Source: JAVVTQ01 sp036653595 (lineage in GTDB: Bacteria > Bacillota > Clostridia > Oscillospirales > Ruminococcaceae). From it: a DNA stretch of 22,299 bases. The notes under the pieces were generated by a model. That model worked only from the letters and a program-made list of their open reading frames with translations. It was not told the origin of the DNA and ran no database searches. The stretch spans positions 1 through 22,299 of the forward strand of contig JAVVTQ010000025.1 of the NCBI GenBank assembly GCA_036653595.1, read 5' to 3'. A program made the translations under genes and the position numbers. How positions within the stretch are numbered: position 1 is the stretch's first letter; each line of letters starts with the position of its first letter. This document shows, piece by piece, positions 6,837 through 15,199 of this stretch.

Positions 6837-7553
6837 ATGAAAAAACCCAAAATTGGAGTGCTGTGGCTAGGAAAAGGACTCCATCGCATAAAGGCATTTG
6901 GCAAATACAAGAGCGGGATAAAGCGAGCCGGGGGAGTGCCGGTCAAGCTTATGCCGACAACTGACACGAGAAAACTAGAAGAGTATGCAAAAAAATGCGA
7001 CGGCTTTGTTTTTCCGGGCGGCGCTGATATAGACCCTGCAATATACAAAGAGCAAAAGCTCGAGTGCTGCGGTGCGCAATTTCAGATAAGGGACAACTTT
7101 GAAACAGCCCTTTTGCCAATTGTGATGAAAAACAAGAAATCAATTCTCGGAATATGCAGAGGTATACAGCTCATAAATGCAGTGCTCGGAGGCACGCTGT
7201 GGCAGGATATTCAAGCACAGCGTCCCGATGTGCAAAAAAGCCACAATTTCCCCGACAAAAGTGCACAGGGTGTCCATAAGGTGCTTGTGACAGAGGGTAC
7301 GCTTCTCGGGAAAATTGTGAGGGAAAAAACGCTTTTAGTAAACTCAATGCACCATCAGGCCGTAAAGGACACTGCGCAGGGGCTGCACGTGTGCGCCGTT
7401 TCGGACGACGGCATTATAGAGGCGGTTGAAATGCCGAGCTATCCTTTTTTGCTCGCAGTTCAGTGGCATCCGGAGCACCTGGCAGCGCAAGAAGCGGTTG
7501 AGCAAGGAATTTTTGACGCCTTTGTCGCGGCCGCGGCAGATATAGCTTTTTGA
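6837..7553 (+). CDS. Gamma-glutamyl-gamma-aminobutyrate hydrolase family protein (PuuD-like, peptidase C26)
   Basis: A 238-residue class I glutamine-amidotransferase-fold hydrolase. Visible features are FVFPGGADIDP (oxyanion-region motif), the nucleophile elbow ILGICRGIQLINAVLGGTLW with the catalytic Cys, VNSMHHQAVK, and the C-terminal QWHPEH supplying catalytic His and Glu. PuuD-type enzymes cleave gamma-glutamyl-amide bonds, for example in putrescine catabolism. No other putrescine-pathway gene is in the window, so the substrate is open. ATG 6837 has GCGGAGG at 5 nt spacing. A longer in-frame reading through the promoter and terminator to 6732 is not plausible. The gene appears monocistronic. 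Confidence 0.92.
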   Translation: MKKPKIGVLWLGKGLHRIKAFGKYKSGIKRAGGVPVKLMPTTDTRKLEEYAKKCDGFVFPGGADIDPAIYKEQKLECCGAQFQIRDNFETALLPIVMKNKKSILGICRGIQLINAVLGGTLWQDIQAQRPDVQKSHNFPDKSAQGVHKVLVTEGTLLGKIVREKTLLVNSMHHQAVKDTAQGLHVCAVSDDGIIEAVEMPSYPFLLAVQWHPEHLAAQEAVEQGIFDAFVAAAADIAF

Positions 7554-7564
7554 TAAAACAAAGC

Positions 7565-7613
7565 GCAGGGTGTTTCACTGTGGAAAAATATGACGGCCGG
7601 CTGCACCCTTTTA
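7565..7613 (+). terminator. Weak candidate terminator between the C26 hydrolase gene and addB
   Basis: AGGGTG (7567-7572) can pair with CACCCT (7604-7609), followed by TTT. The loop is long, about 31 nt, and itself contains TTTC/GAAA. The stem is short, so this is tentative. Confidence 0.3.
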
Positions 7614-7682
7614 GACCGATGGATTGGGCATTGCTGCTTTTTATCATTATATGAAGTCAAAAAAAACGGAGGTGCATTCGAG

Positions 7683-10600
7683 ATGCTAAAGCTTGTAGCG
7701 GGACGAGCAGGGAGCGGCAAAAGTACTTTTTGTCTCGAGAAAATAAAAGAGCTGGCAAAAACGGGAAAGCAGTGCCTGCTGATAGTTCCCGAACAAAGCT
7801 CATTTTCGTTTGAGCGCAGTCTCTCGGGCGCGCTCTTGGGCGAGGAGGCTTGCGCAGCTCGCGTCATGAGCTTTAAAAAGCAGAGCCGCGATATCTTTTC
7901 CCATTGCGGTGGCGGGGCGCTTTTGCGGCTCAAGGACGCGCAGCGCTGTACGCTTGTCAGACGCGCCGCTGCCGATGTTGAGGGTGACATAACCTATTTT
8001 CGCCGACACAGAAAGAATATGTCCTTTTTTAAGATGGCGACGGACGTAATAGACGAATTTAAAAATGCCGGAGTATCTCCCACACATCTCGAAGAGCTTG
8101 CGCGGCTTGCGGATTTGGGGCTTACCTGCGCAAAGCTGCATGAGCTGGCACTCATATACGGAGCCTATGAGGCAGAGGTGGCAAACAAGTTTTATGACGA
8201 CTCAAGCGAGCTTTATGCGGCGGCCGAAAGATGCAAAAAGAGCGATCTTTATTCAGGGAAAACTGTTTTCTACGATGGCTTCTCCGGGTTTACAGAGCCC
8301 GAATATGCGCTTCTCGCGGCGGTGATGGAGCAGTGCGACGACATGTATGTCACGCTTTGCTGTGACAACGTGTTCTCGCAGGAGGAGAATGCGTTTTATA
8401 TAGCGGCAAAAAGCGGCCGCAGACTTATCGAAATGGCAAAAAAGCAGGGCATCGCGGTGGAAAAACCGCTTGTGCTGAGCGAATTTCCCCGATTCAAGAG
8501 TGAGGGGCTTTTGACGGCGGAGAGCTTTTTTGCAGGCGGAGGCAGCAAAGGCGCATGCGTTGACGGCCTTTATAAAATCGAGGCCGGGGACGTATATGAG
8601 GAAATAAGCTGTGTTGCCGACGAAATAGTCTATCTCGCGCGCGTAAAGGGATTCGATTACTCGCAAATAGCCGTCATCGCGCGCGATATCGGAGCATACA
8701 CAGCGGCTCTTCGAAGCGTATTTGGCCTATACAAAATACCGTATTTCTGCGACTTCAACGAGGACTTGTCACATTCGCCAATTTGGCTGTTTGTGAAAGC
8801 TGCGCTTGAAATGACACAAAAAATAAAGACCGAGCCGCTTCTGGCACTTCTCAAAACGCGCCTGACCTCACTTTCCGACGACGACATCGCGCTGCTTGAA
8901 AACTATGTCTTTGTCTGGGATATTTCGGGCGAGGACTGGCTGTGCGAGTTTTCAAAGAATCCGCACGGCTTTGATGAGACTGATGATTTGCAAAAAGAGG
9001 AGATTACGCAGATAGAGCGCGCGCGAAGCAAGGCGGTCGGTTGGCTTTTGCAATTTAAGAAAGAGGCCGACAGCAAAAGCTGCTGTGATGTAATAAGGGA
9101 AGTCTATCGGCTTCTCGAAAGAAGCGGAGCGCTTGCAAAGCTCGAGAAAACCGATGATGAGCAGCTGCGTCAAGCACAGCGCTGTCTGGAGCTTCTCGGC
9201 GAGCTCTATGAGCTTGTGGACGGGGAATACATGTCAGCGGAGGAGCTTATCGAAACTGCGGAGATTCTCGCAAAGTCGACAGAAATCGGGGATATTCCGA
9301 GATGCTTCGGTCAAGTAGCCATAGGCGAGGCAGACAGGATGCGCACAGACAATCCGCGCGCTGTTTTTGTGCTGGGACTGTGCGAGGGACTGTTTCCGAA
9401 AACCTCTTTCGACACGAAAATTCTCACCCAGAGCGAGCGAGATTTTCTGTCCGAGAATGGAGTTGAGCTGGCAAAAACCTTTGACAACAGCGCGGCGATG
9501 GAGAGGATGTTTCTATACCGCGCGGTGACCTGCGCCGGAGAAAGATTGTATTTCGGCTGTCCCGCGGCCGATGCTAAGGGGAGCACGCTGCATGTTTCAT
9601 CGGGAGTGGAGAGCTTTCTTGCCGCAAACGGTTCGCTGCCGCCGGAGGCCGCGCTTGACGGCTGCGGAGGAATTGTAAACGCCGCGACGGCGCGCAGGGA
9701 ATACTCGCTCGCTGTCGAGAGCGGCGACGTGCAGACACAGGAGCTTATCGAAAGTGTCGGCGGAAGAGAATTCTGTGAGGACATAAAGAAAGCCGCTGCG
9801 GAGCCGAGCTACAGCGTGAGTGACACCGCCGTCATGCACGCTCTTTTGACAGACCGGCTGCGCGTCTCGGCGTCGAAGATAAACATGTTCTACGAATGCC
9901 GTTTTTCTTATTTTTTGAATTACATAATGAAGATACGACCAATTGAAAAGGCCGCAATGTCACCGCTGGAATCGGGCACATTCATACACGCCGTCGTGGA
10001 AAACCTAATGCGCCGCACCGAGGGCAGGCTATGCGATTTCACGGAGGAAAGCTTGGGCGAAATCGCCGCCGAGGAAGCAAAAAAATATGTGGAGCAGCGG
10101 TTGAAGGATGAAATTTCAAGGACGCCGCGTCTGCGCTACATCGTCTCACGCCTGATTGAGCAGACGCAGCGGCTGGCAAAGCAGCTGCGCAGAGAGCAGG
10201 AGCAGAGCAGCTTTGAACCGACGGATTTTGAGCTGGAAATAGGCGAGAGAGGCGAGGTTGTGCCGCTTGTGCTCGAAACGCCCGACGGGAAAAGGATAAT
10301 TGCCGAGGGAAAGGTCGACAGAGTCGATGTGTTCAGAAAGGACGGCGTCGGTTATCTGAGAATTGTGGACTACAAGACCGGAAATAAAAAGTTTAAGCTC
10401 GACGAGGTAATGCTGGGACTAAACATACAAATATTGCTTTACCTTTTTACACTCTGCAAAAATGCAAAGGAACGCTACGGCGATGTTATTCCGGCCGGTG
10501 TTTTATATATGCCGGCCGACCCGCCTATACCGGACGAAGCAGAAGTCGGCAAGGCTCAAAGAGCATACAGAATGAACGGGCTTGTACTCGAAGACATCGA

Positions 10601-10919
10601 GGTTATAAAGGCGATGGAGCGCGAATGCGCCGGCGTTTTTATACCCATAAAGCTCAAAAAGGACGGCACGCCGAGCGGTGGCACGCTGGCTGATTTGGAG
10701 GAGATGGGAGCCATCAGCACAAAAATCGATGCTATTATCATAGATATGGCACGCACTCTCTATGACGGAGATATTGAAGCGCAGCCGGTGGTCTACAAGG
10801 ATTTCACACCGTGTAAAAGGTGCCGATACACCTCAATTTGCCGCAAGGACAGGATAATGCGCGTGCGGGCCGGAAGTGAGTCAGAGGACGCAAGCGGAGA
10901 GGAGGATGGCGGACAGTGA
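7683..10919 (+). CDS. addB: ATP-dependent helicase/nuclease subunit B (AddB)
   Basis: AddB pairs with AddA in the Firmicute recombination-repair helicase-nuclease, which processes double-strand ends to Chi for RecA. The 1078-residue protein starts MLKLVAGRAGSGKSTFC, with the Walker A motif at residues 7-14. The C-terminal nuclease domain shows ESGTFIHAVVENLM, then GKVDRVDV and LRIVDYKTGNKKF (RecB-type metal-binding Asp and Tyr-Lys). The iron-sulfur cluster that staples this domain is predicted from Cys739, Cys1044, Cys1047 and Cys1053. The CxxCx5C spacing is as in characterised AddB. ATG 7683 is chosen because CGGAGGTG lies about 10 nt upstream; the in-frame extension to 7590 lacks a site. 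No convincing promoter was found. Its stop overlaps the addA start. Confidence 0.96.
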   Translation: MLKLVAGRAGSGKSTFCLEKIKELAKTGKQCLLIVPEQSSFSFERSLSGALLGEEACAARVMSFKKQSRDIFSHCGGGALLRLKDAQRCTLVRRAAADVEGDITYFRRHRKNMSFFKMATDVIDEFKNAGVSPTHLEELARLADLGLTCAKLHELALIYGAYEAEVANKFYDDSSELYAAAERCKKSDLYSGKTVFYDGFSGFTEPEYALLAAVMEQCDDMYVTLCCDNVFSQEENAFYIAAKSGRRLIEMAKKQGIAVEKPLVLSEFPRFKSEGLLTAESFFAGGGSKGACVDGLYKIEAGDVYEEISCVADEIVYLARVKGFDYSQIAVIARDIGAYTAALRSVFGLYKIPYFCDFNEDLSHSPIWLFVKAALEMTQKIKTEPLLALLKTRLTSLSDDDIALLENYVFVWDISGEDWLCEFSKNPHGFDETDDLQKEEITQIERARSKAVGWLLQFKKEADSKSCCDVIREVYRLLERSGALAKLEKTDDEQLRQAQRCLELLGELYELVDGEYMSAEELIETAEILAKSTEIGDIPRCFGQVAIGEADRMRTDNPRAVFVLGLCEGLFPKTSFDTKILTQSERDFLSENGVELAKTFDNSAAMERMFLYRAVTCAGERLYFGCPAADAKGSTLHVSSGVESFLAANGSLPPEAALDGCGGIVNAATARREYSLAVESGDVQTQELIESVGGREFCEDIKKAAAEPSYSVSDTAVMHALLTDRLRVSASKINMFYECRFSYFLNYIMKIRPIEKAAMSPLESGTFIHAVVENLMRRTEGRLCDFTEESLGEIAAEEAKKYVEQRLKDEISRTPRLRYIVSRLIEQTQRLAKQLRREQEQSSFEPTDFELEIGERGEVVPLVLETPDGKRIIAEGKVDRVDVFRKDGVGYLRIVDYKTGNKKFKLDEVMLGLNIQILLYLFTLCKNAKERYGDVIPAGVLYMPADPPIPDEAEVGKAQRAYRMNGLVLEDIEVIKAMERECAGVFIPIKLKKDGTPSGGTLADLEEMGAISTKIDAIIIDMARTLYDGDIEAQPVVYKDFTPCKRCRYTSICRKDRIMRVRAGSESEDASGEEDGGQ

Positions 10920-13900
10920 AATGGGATTGGAGTGACAGCCAACGAGAGGCGATAGAGCGAAGAGGCGGCTCGATACTTGTAGGGGCTGCGGCAGGCAGCG
11001 GAAAGACGGCCGTTCTGGTTGAGAGAATAGTATCTCTGATAACGGACAAAAACAATCCTGTCGATGCGAGCAGATTGCTTGTCGTGACTTTTTCGAGAGC
11101 CGCAGCAGCAGAAATGTCGGCCAGACTGTCCCTGCGTCTGGCACAGATGTCGGCAGATAATCCAAGCGACGTCCGCCTCAAAAAGCAGGAAATTCAAATT
11201 AAGCGTGCGCAGATAAGCACCATACATGCCTTTTGCTCGGCGCTGCTGCATGAACATTTTTCAGAGCTTGACATTCCGCCGGATTTCACCGTAGCCGAGA
11301 AAAGCTTCACCTCGCTTTTGCGCGAGCGTGCGCTTGCCGAGACGCTGGCCGAGCTGTATGCAGATAAAAGCGGCGATATTGAGCGCGTCGGCGACTGCTT
11401 TGGCAGGTCGCGCACGGATGTGAAAACCGAGGAAATCATCTCGAGTCTCAGGGAGTTCATGACAACGCTCGCATTTCCTGAGGATTGGTGCGCTGCGCTG
11501 AGCGCAGAAAGCGACGAAAGCTTCTGCGAGAGCAAGGCGGGCAGGCTGCTGCTGGCCTATGCCGGGGAAACTATAGATGCGGCACTTTCAATGCTGCACG
11601 AAGCGTGTGATATTTGTCTTGATTGCTCCGAGCTGGACGGATACATTCCGTCGATTGAAGAGGACATAGAGAGCGTGATTAAGATAAAGGCATTGGTCGG
11701 AGCGCGTGCATGGGACAGGTGCTGCTTTGAGGTGCGCTCTTTTAAAGCAAAGGCGCTTAAGGGCGCGCGCGGTGTAGTCGACACCGATTCTCAGGCGGCG
11801 GTGCAGCAGCTGAAGACAAAGGCCAAGGAGCTTGTGCAGTCGCTTGCGGACAAGTGCTTTTTGCGCACGCTAGCACAACAGGGCGAGGATTCGGTGCGGC
11901 AAAGAGAAGTTCTTCTCATACTGGTGCGCGCCGCAAAGATGTTTGACGAAAAGTACATGCAGATGAAAAGAGAAAAGCGCATTTTCGATTTCTCCGATCT
12001 CGAACGCTGCGCGATACGGCTGCTTTGTACTGAGGACAGGAGCCCCACAAAGACTGCAATACATGTGTCCGAGTCCTTTGATTACATATTTGTCGATGAG
12101 TATCAGGACTCAAACGAAGTGCAGGAGCTGATATTCACTCTCTGCTCTCGCGGAGGAAAGAACCTGTTTTTTGTCGGAGATGTAAAGCAGAGCATATACG
12201 GTTTTCGACGCGCAGACCCAGGTATTTTCACGGCACGCAAAGATTCCAGCTATAAAAATGAAACGGGTCTGTTTCCGTCATATATCAGTCTTAATGAGAA
12301 TTTTCGCAGTGCAGAGCCGGTCATAAACGCGGTGAATGATGTTTTCGACGCGGCGATGACGCGCGAAGTAGGCGGCACCGACTATGCCGGCGAGGACAGG
12401 CTTGTCGCATCGCAGAATACAAAGTGCTGCGACGCGGTCGGGCTTGAGGTCAGATTGCTGCGAGCCGACGGCAAAGGTGATGCGGCGGCCGATACGGCGA
12501 TGCTTGTAAAAAAAATGCTTGTTGAAAAATATGAGGTGATTCAAGACGGCAAGCCAAGACCGTGCGAGCCGAGAGATTTTTGCGTGCTGCTTCGCGCAAA
12601 GACACACACACTCAGCTACACAAAGGCATTTGCCCAAAACGGTATCAGAGCCTCATCAGGTCTGTCGGACGATTTTTTCAACAATTCCGAGGTATCTGTC
12701 GCGCTGTCCCTTTTGAGGGCAATCGACAATCCGCGCAGGGATTTGGAGCTTTCCGCGGTGATGATGTCGCCGCTGTTTTCGTTTAACGGCGATGACATGG
12801 CCCGTCTGCGACTGATCGACCGCAAGAAGCCGCTTATTTCGCTGGTGATGGTGAGCAAGGACAATAAATGTGAGGTGCTGCGCGATATACTCGCGGAGCT
12901 GCGCAGAAAGAGCGCACTTGTTGCGCCGGACGAGCTTTTGGAAACGGCGCTGGAGCGCACAGATGCGGAAATACTGCTCTGTGCCGGCCTCGACATGCCT
13001 CAAAAGAGGTACAATTTGCACAGGCTTGTGGCATTTGCCGCAGATTTTGCGGCGACGGGGGGAAACCTATCCCGCTTTCTTGAAATCTGCACATATCAAG
13101 CAAAAAAGCAAAGCTCGCTGGAAGGCTCTCCGACACAGTCAAAAAACAGCGTCAGCATTATGAGCATCCACAAGTCAAAGGGGCTTGAGTGGCCGATAGT
13201 CATATACGCCGAGACGCAGAGCCTGTTCAACAAAAGGGATGCCGTGACGCCTCCTGCGCTCTTTGACCAGCATCTGGGCGGCGCGATAAAAGAAAAGAGG
13301 GACACAAAGGATTCGGCGGGGGCGTATATGCACAAAACATCAGAATACTGCGCGCTCTCCATTGCATCGCTCGACCGCGAGATAAGCGAAGAGATTCGCG
13401 TCATGTATGTCGCTATGACCAGGGCAAAGCAAAAGATAATTATCACGGGCACTGACGACAACCCGGAGGTAAAGCTCGCCAGACTTTTTAGATTTTCGGG
13501 AAAAAACGGCAGGTTGGAACCGTTCTTTGTGCGAACTGCGGTGAGCGCGCTTAACATAGTGCTGCTGTCACTGCTCTCCCAATACGGCTGTGATATTCAA
13601 AAAGGTCTTGCCGAATGCGGCGAATGGAGCAATGCATACATTGAGGTGAAAATTCCAAAAAAACAGGAATCGGAAGTGCTTGAGACACCTCGTCCTTTGC
13701 CCCCTGCGCCTGAAAAAGAAAAAAAAGAGAGCCTCGCAAAAAGATTAAAATTCGGCTCGGGCGACATATCTTCCGGCAGTATACCGACAAAGCTGACCGT
13801 CAGCGAGATATCGAAGTCAGGCGAAAGAAAAATGTTGGTGCGGCCACCGTTTATGGAAGAGAGCGGGGCCTCCGGTTCGCGCAGAGGCACGGCAATACAC

Positions 13901-14374
13901 CTGTTTATGCAGCTTGCCGATTACGGCGCAGCGGCGCAGGACGTGGAAAAGGAACTTATCAGGCTTACAAAGCAAGCATATATAAGCAGCAGAGATGCCG
14001 AACTTATTGATTGCAAAAAGTTGCAGACCTTTTTCAAAAGCGATCTCGGAAAACGAGTGTCTCAGTCGAAAAACTGTCTGCGCGAGGTGGAATTTCTCGA
14101 CCTTATCGACGCGTCGCAGCTGGGAATTGTGCAGAGCAATGGCGAGGACAAAAAAATCATGATACAGGGCATCGCGGACTGCGTGCTGTCAGACGACGAT
14201 GAGACGATTTTGATTGACTACAAATCTGACAGGGTAAAAGCGCCCGAAGAGCTTGTCAAACGGTATTGCAAGCAGCTGGAGCTTTACCGCAGAGCACTGG
14301 AAACAAAGCTCTCAATACATATAACGAAAACGGTCATATATTCCTTCTGGCTCGACAGGGAAATTGAGATTTGA
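10916..14374 (+). CDS. addA: ATP-dependent helicase/nuclease subunit A (AddA)
   Basis: AddA is the UvrD/Rep-superfamily 1A helicase and nuclease partner of AddB. The 1152 residues contain a Q motif (SDSQREAI, residues 6-13), Walker A GAAAGSGKT (23-31) and VVTFSRAAAAEM. Walker B is FVDEYQDSNEVQE, followed by VGDVKQSIYGFRRADP, LNENFRS, IMSIHKSKGLEWPIVIYAE and VMYVAMTRAKQ. The C-terminal nuclease domain has GIADCVLSDDDETILIDYKSD with the metal-binding Asp and the DYK motif. The GTG start overlaps the addB TGA (GTGA) and has GGAGG about 10 nt upstream, so expression is coupled. The protein is slightly shorter than typical AddA. It ends at a perfect hairpin shared with the convergent hsp20. Confidence 0.96.
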   Translation: MKWDWSDSQREAIERRGGSILVGAAAGSGKTAVLVERIVSLITDKNNPVDASRLLVVTFSRAAAAEMSARLSLRLAQMSADNPSDVRLKKQEIQIKRAQISTIHAFCSALLHEHFSELDIPPDFTVAEKSFTSLLRERALAETLAELYADKSGDIERVGDCFGRSRTDVKTEEIISSLREFMTTLAFPEDWCAALSAESDESFCESKAGRLLLAYAGETIDAALSMLHEACDICLDCSELDGYIPSIEEDIESVIKIKALVGARAWDRCCFEVRSFKAKALKGARGVVDTDSQAAVQQLKTKAKELVQSLADKCFLRTLAQQGEDSVRQREVLLILVRAAKMFDEKYMQMKREKRIFDFSDLERCAIRLLCTEDRSPTKTAIHVSESFDYIFVDEYQDSNEVQELIFTLCSRGGKNLFFVGDVKQSIYGFRRADPGIFTARKDSSYKNETGLFPSYISLNENFRSAEPVINAVNDVFDAAMTREVGGTDYAGEDRLVASQNTKCCDAVGLEVRLLRADGKGDAAADTAMLVKKMLVEKYEVIQDGKPRPCEPRDFCVLLRAKTHTLSYTKAFAQNGIRASSGLSDDFFNNSEVSVALSLLRAIDNPRRDLELSAVMMSPLFSFNGDDMARLRLIDRKKPLISLVMVSKDNKCEVLRDILAELRRKSALVAPDELLETALERTDAEILLCAGLDMPQKRYNLHRLVAFAADFAATGGNLSRFLEICTYQAKKQSSLEGSPTQSKNSVSIMSIHKSKGLEWPIVIYAETQSLFNKRDAVTPPALFDQHLGGAIKEKRDTKDSAGAYMHKTSEYCALSIASLDREISEEIRVMYVAMTRAKQKIIITGTDDNPEVKLARLFRFSGKNGRLEPFFVRTAVSALNIVLLSLLSQYGCDIQKGLAECGEWSNAYIEVKIPKKQESEVLETPRPLPPAPEKEKKESLAKRLKFGSGDISSGSIPTKLTVSEISKSGERKMLVRPPFMEESGASGSRRGTAIHLFMQLADYGAAAQDVEKELIRLTKQAYISSRDAELIDCKKLQTFFKSDLGKRVSQSKNCLREVEFLDLIDASQLGIVQSNGEDKKIMIQGIADCVLSDDDETILIDYKSDRVKAPEELVKRYCKQLELYRRALETKLSIHITKTVIYSFWLDREIEI

Positions 14375-14381
14375 GTGCAAA

Positions 14382-14416
14382 AAAAGACAGGGTGTCTCGG
14401 GGACACCCTGTCTTTT
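14382..14416. terminator. Bidirectional terminator between addA and hsp20
   Basis: A perfect 15-bp stem, 14382-14396 pairing with 14402-14416, has a 5-nt loop (TCGGG). The arms end in AAAA and TTTT, so a U tract is present in either direction. It sits 7 bp from each convergent stop codon. Confidence 0.9.
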
Positions 14417-14423
14417 GAAAATT

Positions 14424-14846
14424 TTAGCCTATTTCAATTCTGCGCACCTCAGGCTCTGCGGACTTTTCCTTTGGCAGCATCAGCTTTAAAATACCGTTGT
14501 CGTACTTTGCGCCGATTGCGTTTTTGTCGACGCCCGACAGGTCAAAGCTTCTTGAAAATGAGCCGAACCTGCGCTCTCTGCGCAGATAGCCTTTCTTTTC
14601 GTCCTTGTCCTCTGACTCCGATTTATGCTGCGCGCTTATGGTCAGCAAATCATCCTTTATGTCGAGCTTGATATCCTCCTTGTCAAAGCCGGGCAGCTCG
14701 GCCTCCAAAAGATAGCTGTCACCGTTGTCCACGATGTCTGTGCGAAATTGAGGCATCATATCGCGGCGAGCAAAGCAGCGGTCAAAGTCGTCAAAGCAAT
14801 TGAAAATACTGTTTTCTTCACGTCCAAAAGGTACAATACTAAACAT
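14424..14846 (-). CDS. Small heat-shock protein, Hsp20/alpha-crystallin family
   Basis: A 140-residue ATP-independent holdase that binds unfolding proteins as oligomers. The alpha-crystallin domain spans about residues 35-125. It contains FRTDIVDNGDSYLLEAELPG, GFDKEDIKLDIKDDLLTI, then RRERRFGSFSRSFDL and the diagnostic AKYDNGILKLMLPK. A short C-terminal tail follows (VRRIEIG), where the I-E-I resembles the oligomerising IxI motif. ATG 14846 is preceded by GAGG about 8 nt upstream. The gene faces addA and shares a terminator with it. Heat-shock control is plausible because a CIRCE-like repeat and a separate CIRCE half-site lie in the upstream region, though neither is in the ideal position. 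Confidence 0.94.
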   Translation of the reverse strand: MFSIVPFGREENSIFNCFDDFDRCFARRDMMPQFRTDIVDNGDSYLLEAELPGFDKEDIKLDIKDDLLTISAQHKSESEDKDEKKGYLRRERRFGSFSRSFDLSGVDKNAIGAKYDNGILKLMLPKEKSAEPEVRRIEIG

Positions 14847-14908
14847 AATTAAACCTCATTTCATAAATTCATAAATTATTTTGTTTTTGTTTTTTGTGCA
14901 AGGTCATC

Positions 14909-14917
14909 GAGTGCTAA
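14909..14917. promoter_or_regulatory. CIRCE half-site upstream of hsp20
   Basis: GAGTGCTAA is the exact right half of the HrcA operator consensus; it reads TTAGCACTC on the hsp20 strand. The partner half, 9 nt away, is poorly conserved (about 3 of 9 positions), so HrcA binding here alone is doubtful. Confidence 0.3.
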
Positions 14918-15019
14918 AATTTCGTTTGAACATTGTCGCCTCAATTTCCTTTGACAATTATTATATTAACCTGTAATTGTATAAAAAATACGGCAATATT
15001 ATGAATAAAGTGTAAATTC

Positions 15020-15046
15020 CTGGCACTCTAATAGTAAGAGTGCCAG
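15020..15046. promoter_or_regulatory. CIRCE-like inverted repeat (candidate HrcA operator)
   Basis: CTGGCACTC, a 9-nt spacer (TAATAGTAA) and GAGTGCCAG form a perfect 9+9 palindrome. The GCACTC-N9-GAGTGC core and spacer length match CIRCE exactly. The outer three bases are changed on both arms, and the changes compensate each other. It lies about 175 bp upstream of hsp20 and about 155 bp upstream of the GIY-YIG/HD gene. Confidence 0.65.
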
Positions 15047-15139
15047 CAATACATCGCCAAAGCAATCGCGCGAGCGCAAATGTGAAAAAATCTCAACTTT
15101 GTGATAAAATAGCATTGAGACAAAAGCAGCGCTGCAGCT

Positions 15140-15168
15140 TTGACATGCAAAGTATGGGCAGCTATATG
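15140..15168 (+). promoter_or_regulatory. Promoter of the GIY-YIG/HD operon
   Basis: A perfect TTGACA (15140-15145), a 17-nt spacer and TATATG (15163-15168) lie 31 nt before the TTG start. A dyad, AAAGC (15123-15127) with GCTTT (15137-15141), overlaps the upstream edge of the -35 and could be an operator. Confidence 0.65.
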
Positions 15169-15199
15169 GCAGTCCGTGGAGTGCGGGGAGGATAGAGCC

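Larger units (their letters stand above)
14847..15199. other. Divergent regulatory region between hsp20 and the GIY-YIG/HD operon
   Basis: About 350 bp without a credible gene, strongly AT-rich over 14847-15020. It holds a CIRCE half-site (14909-14917), a CIRCE-like palindrome (15020-15046) and a promoter for the plus-strand operon (15140-15168). For hsp20 the minus strand offers TTGTCA (plus 14951-14956), 17 nt, then AATGTT, which would start transcription at the half-site. The -10 is weak. Confidence 0.6.

Noticed and set aside
14951..14979. Perfect plus-strand TTGACA in the hsp20 upstream region
   Set aside because: No acceptable -10 at 16-18 nt on the plus strand; the closest TGTAAT is at 15 nt. 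A better promoter for the plus-strand operon exists at 15140-15168.
15140..15199. N-terminal extension of the GIY-YIG/HD protein to TTG 15140
   Set aside because: That TTG is part of the -35 box. The extension has no ribosome binding site and does not resemble GIY-YIG proteins.
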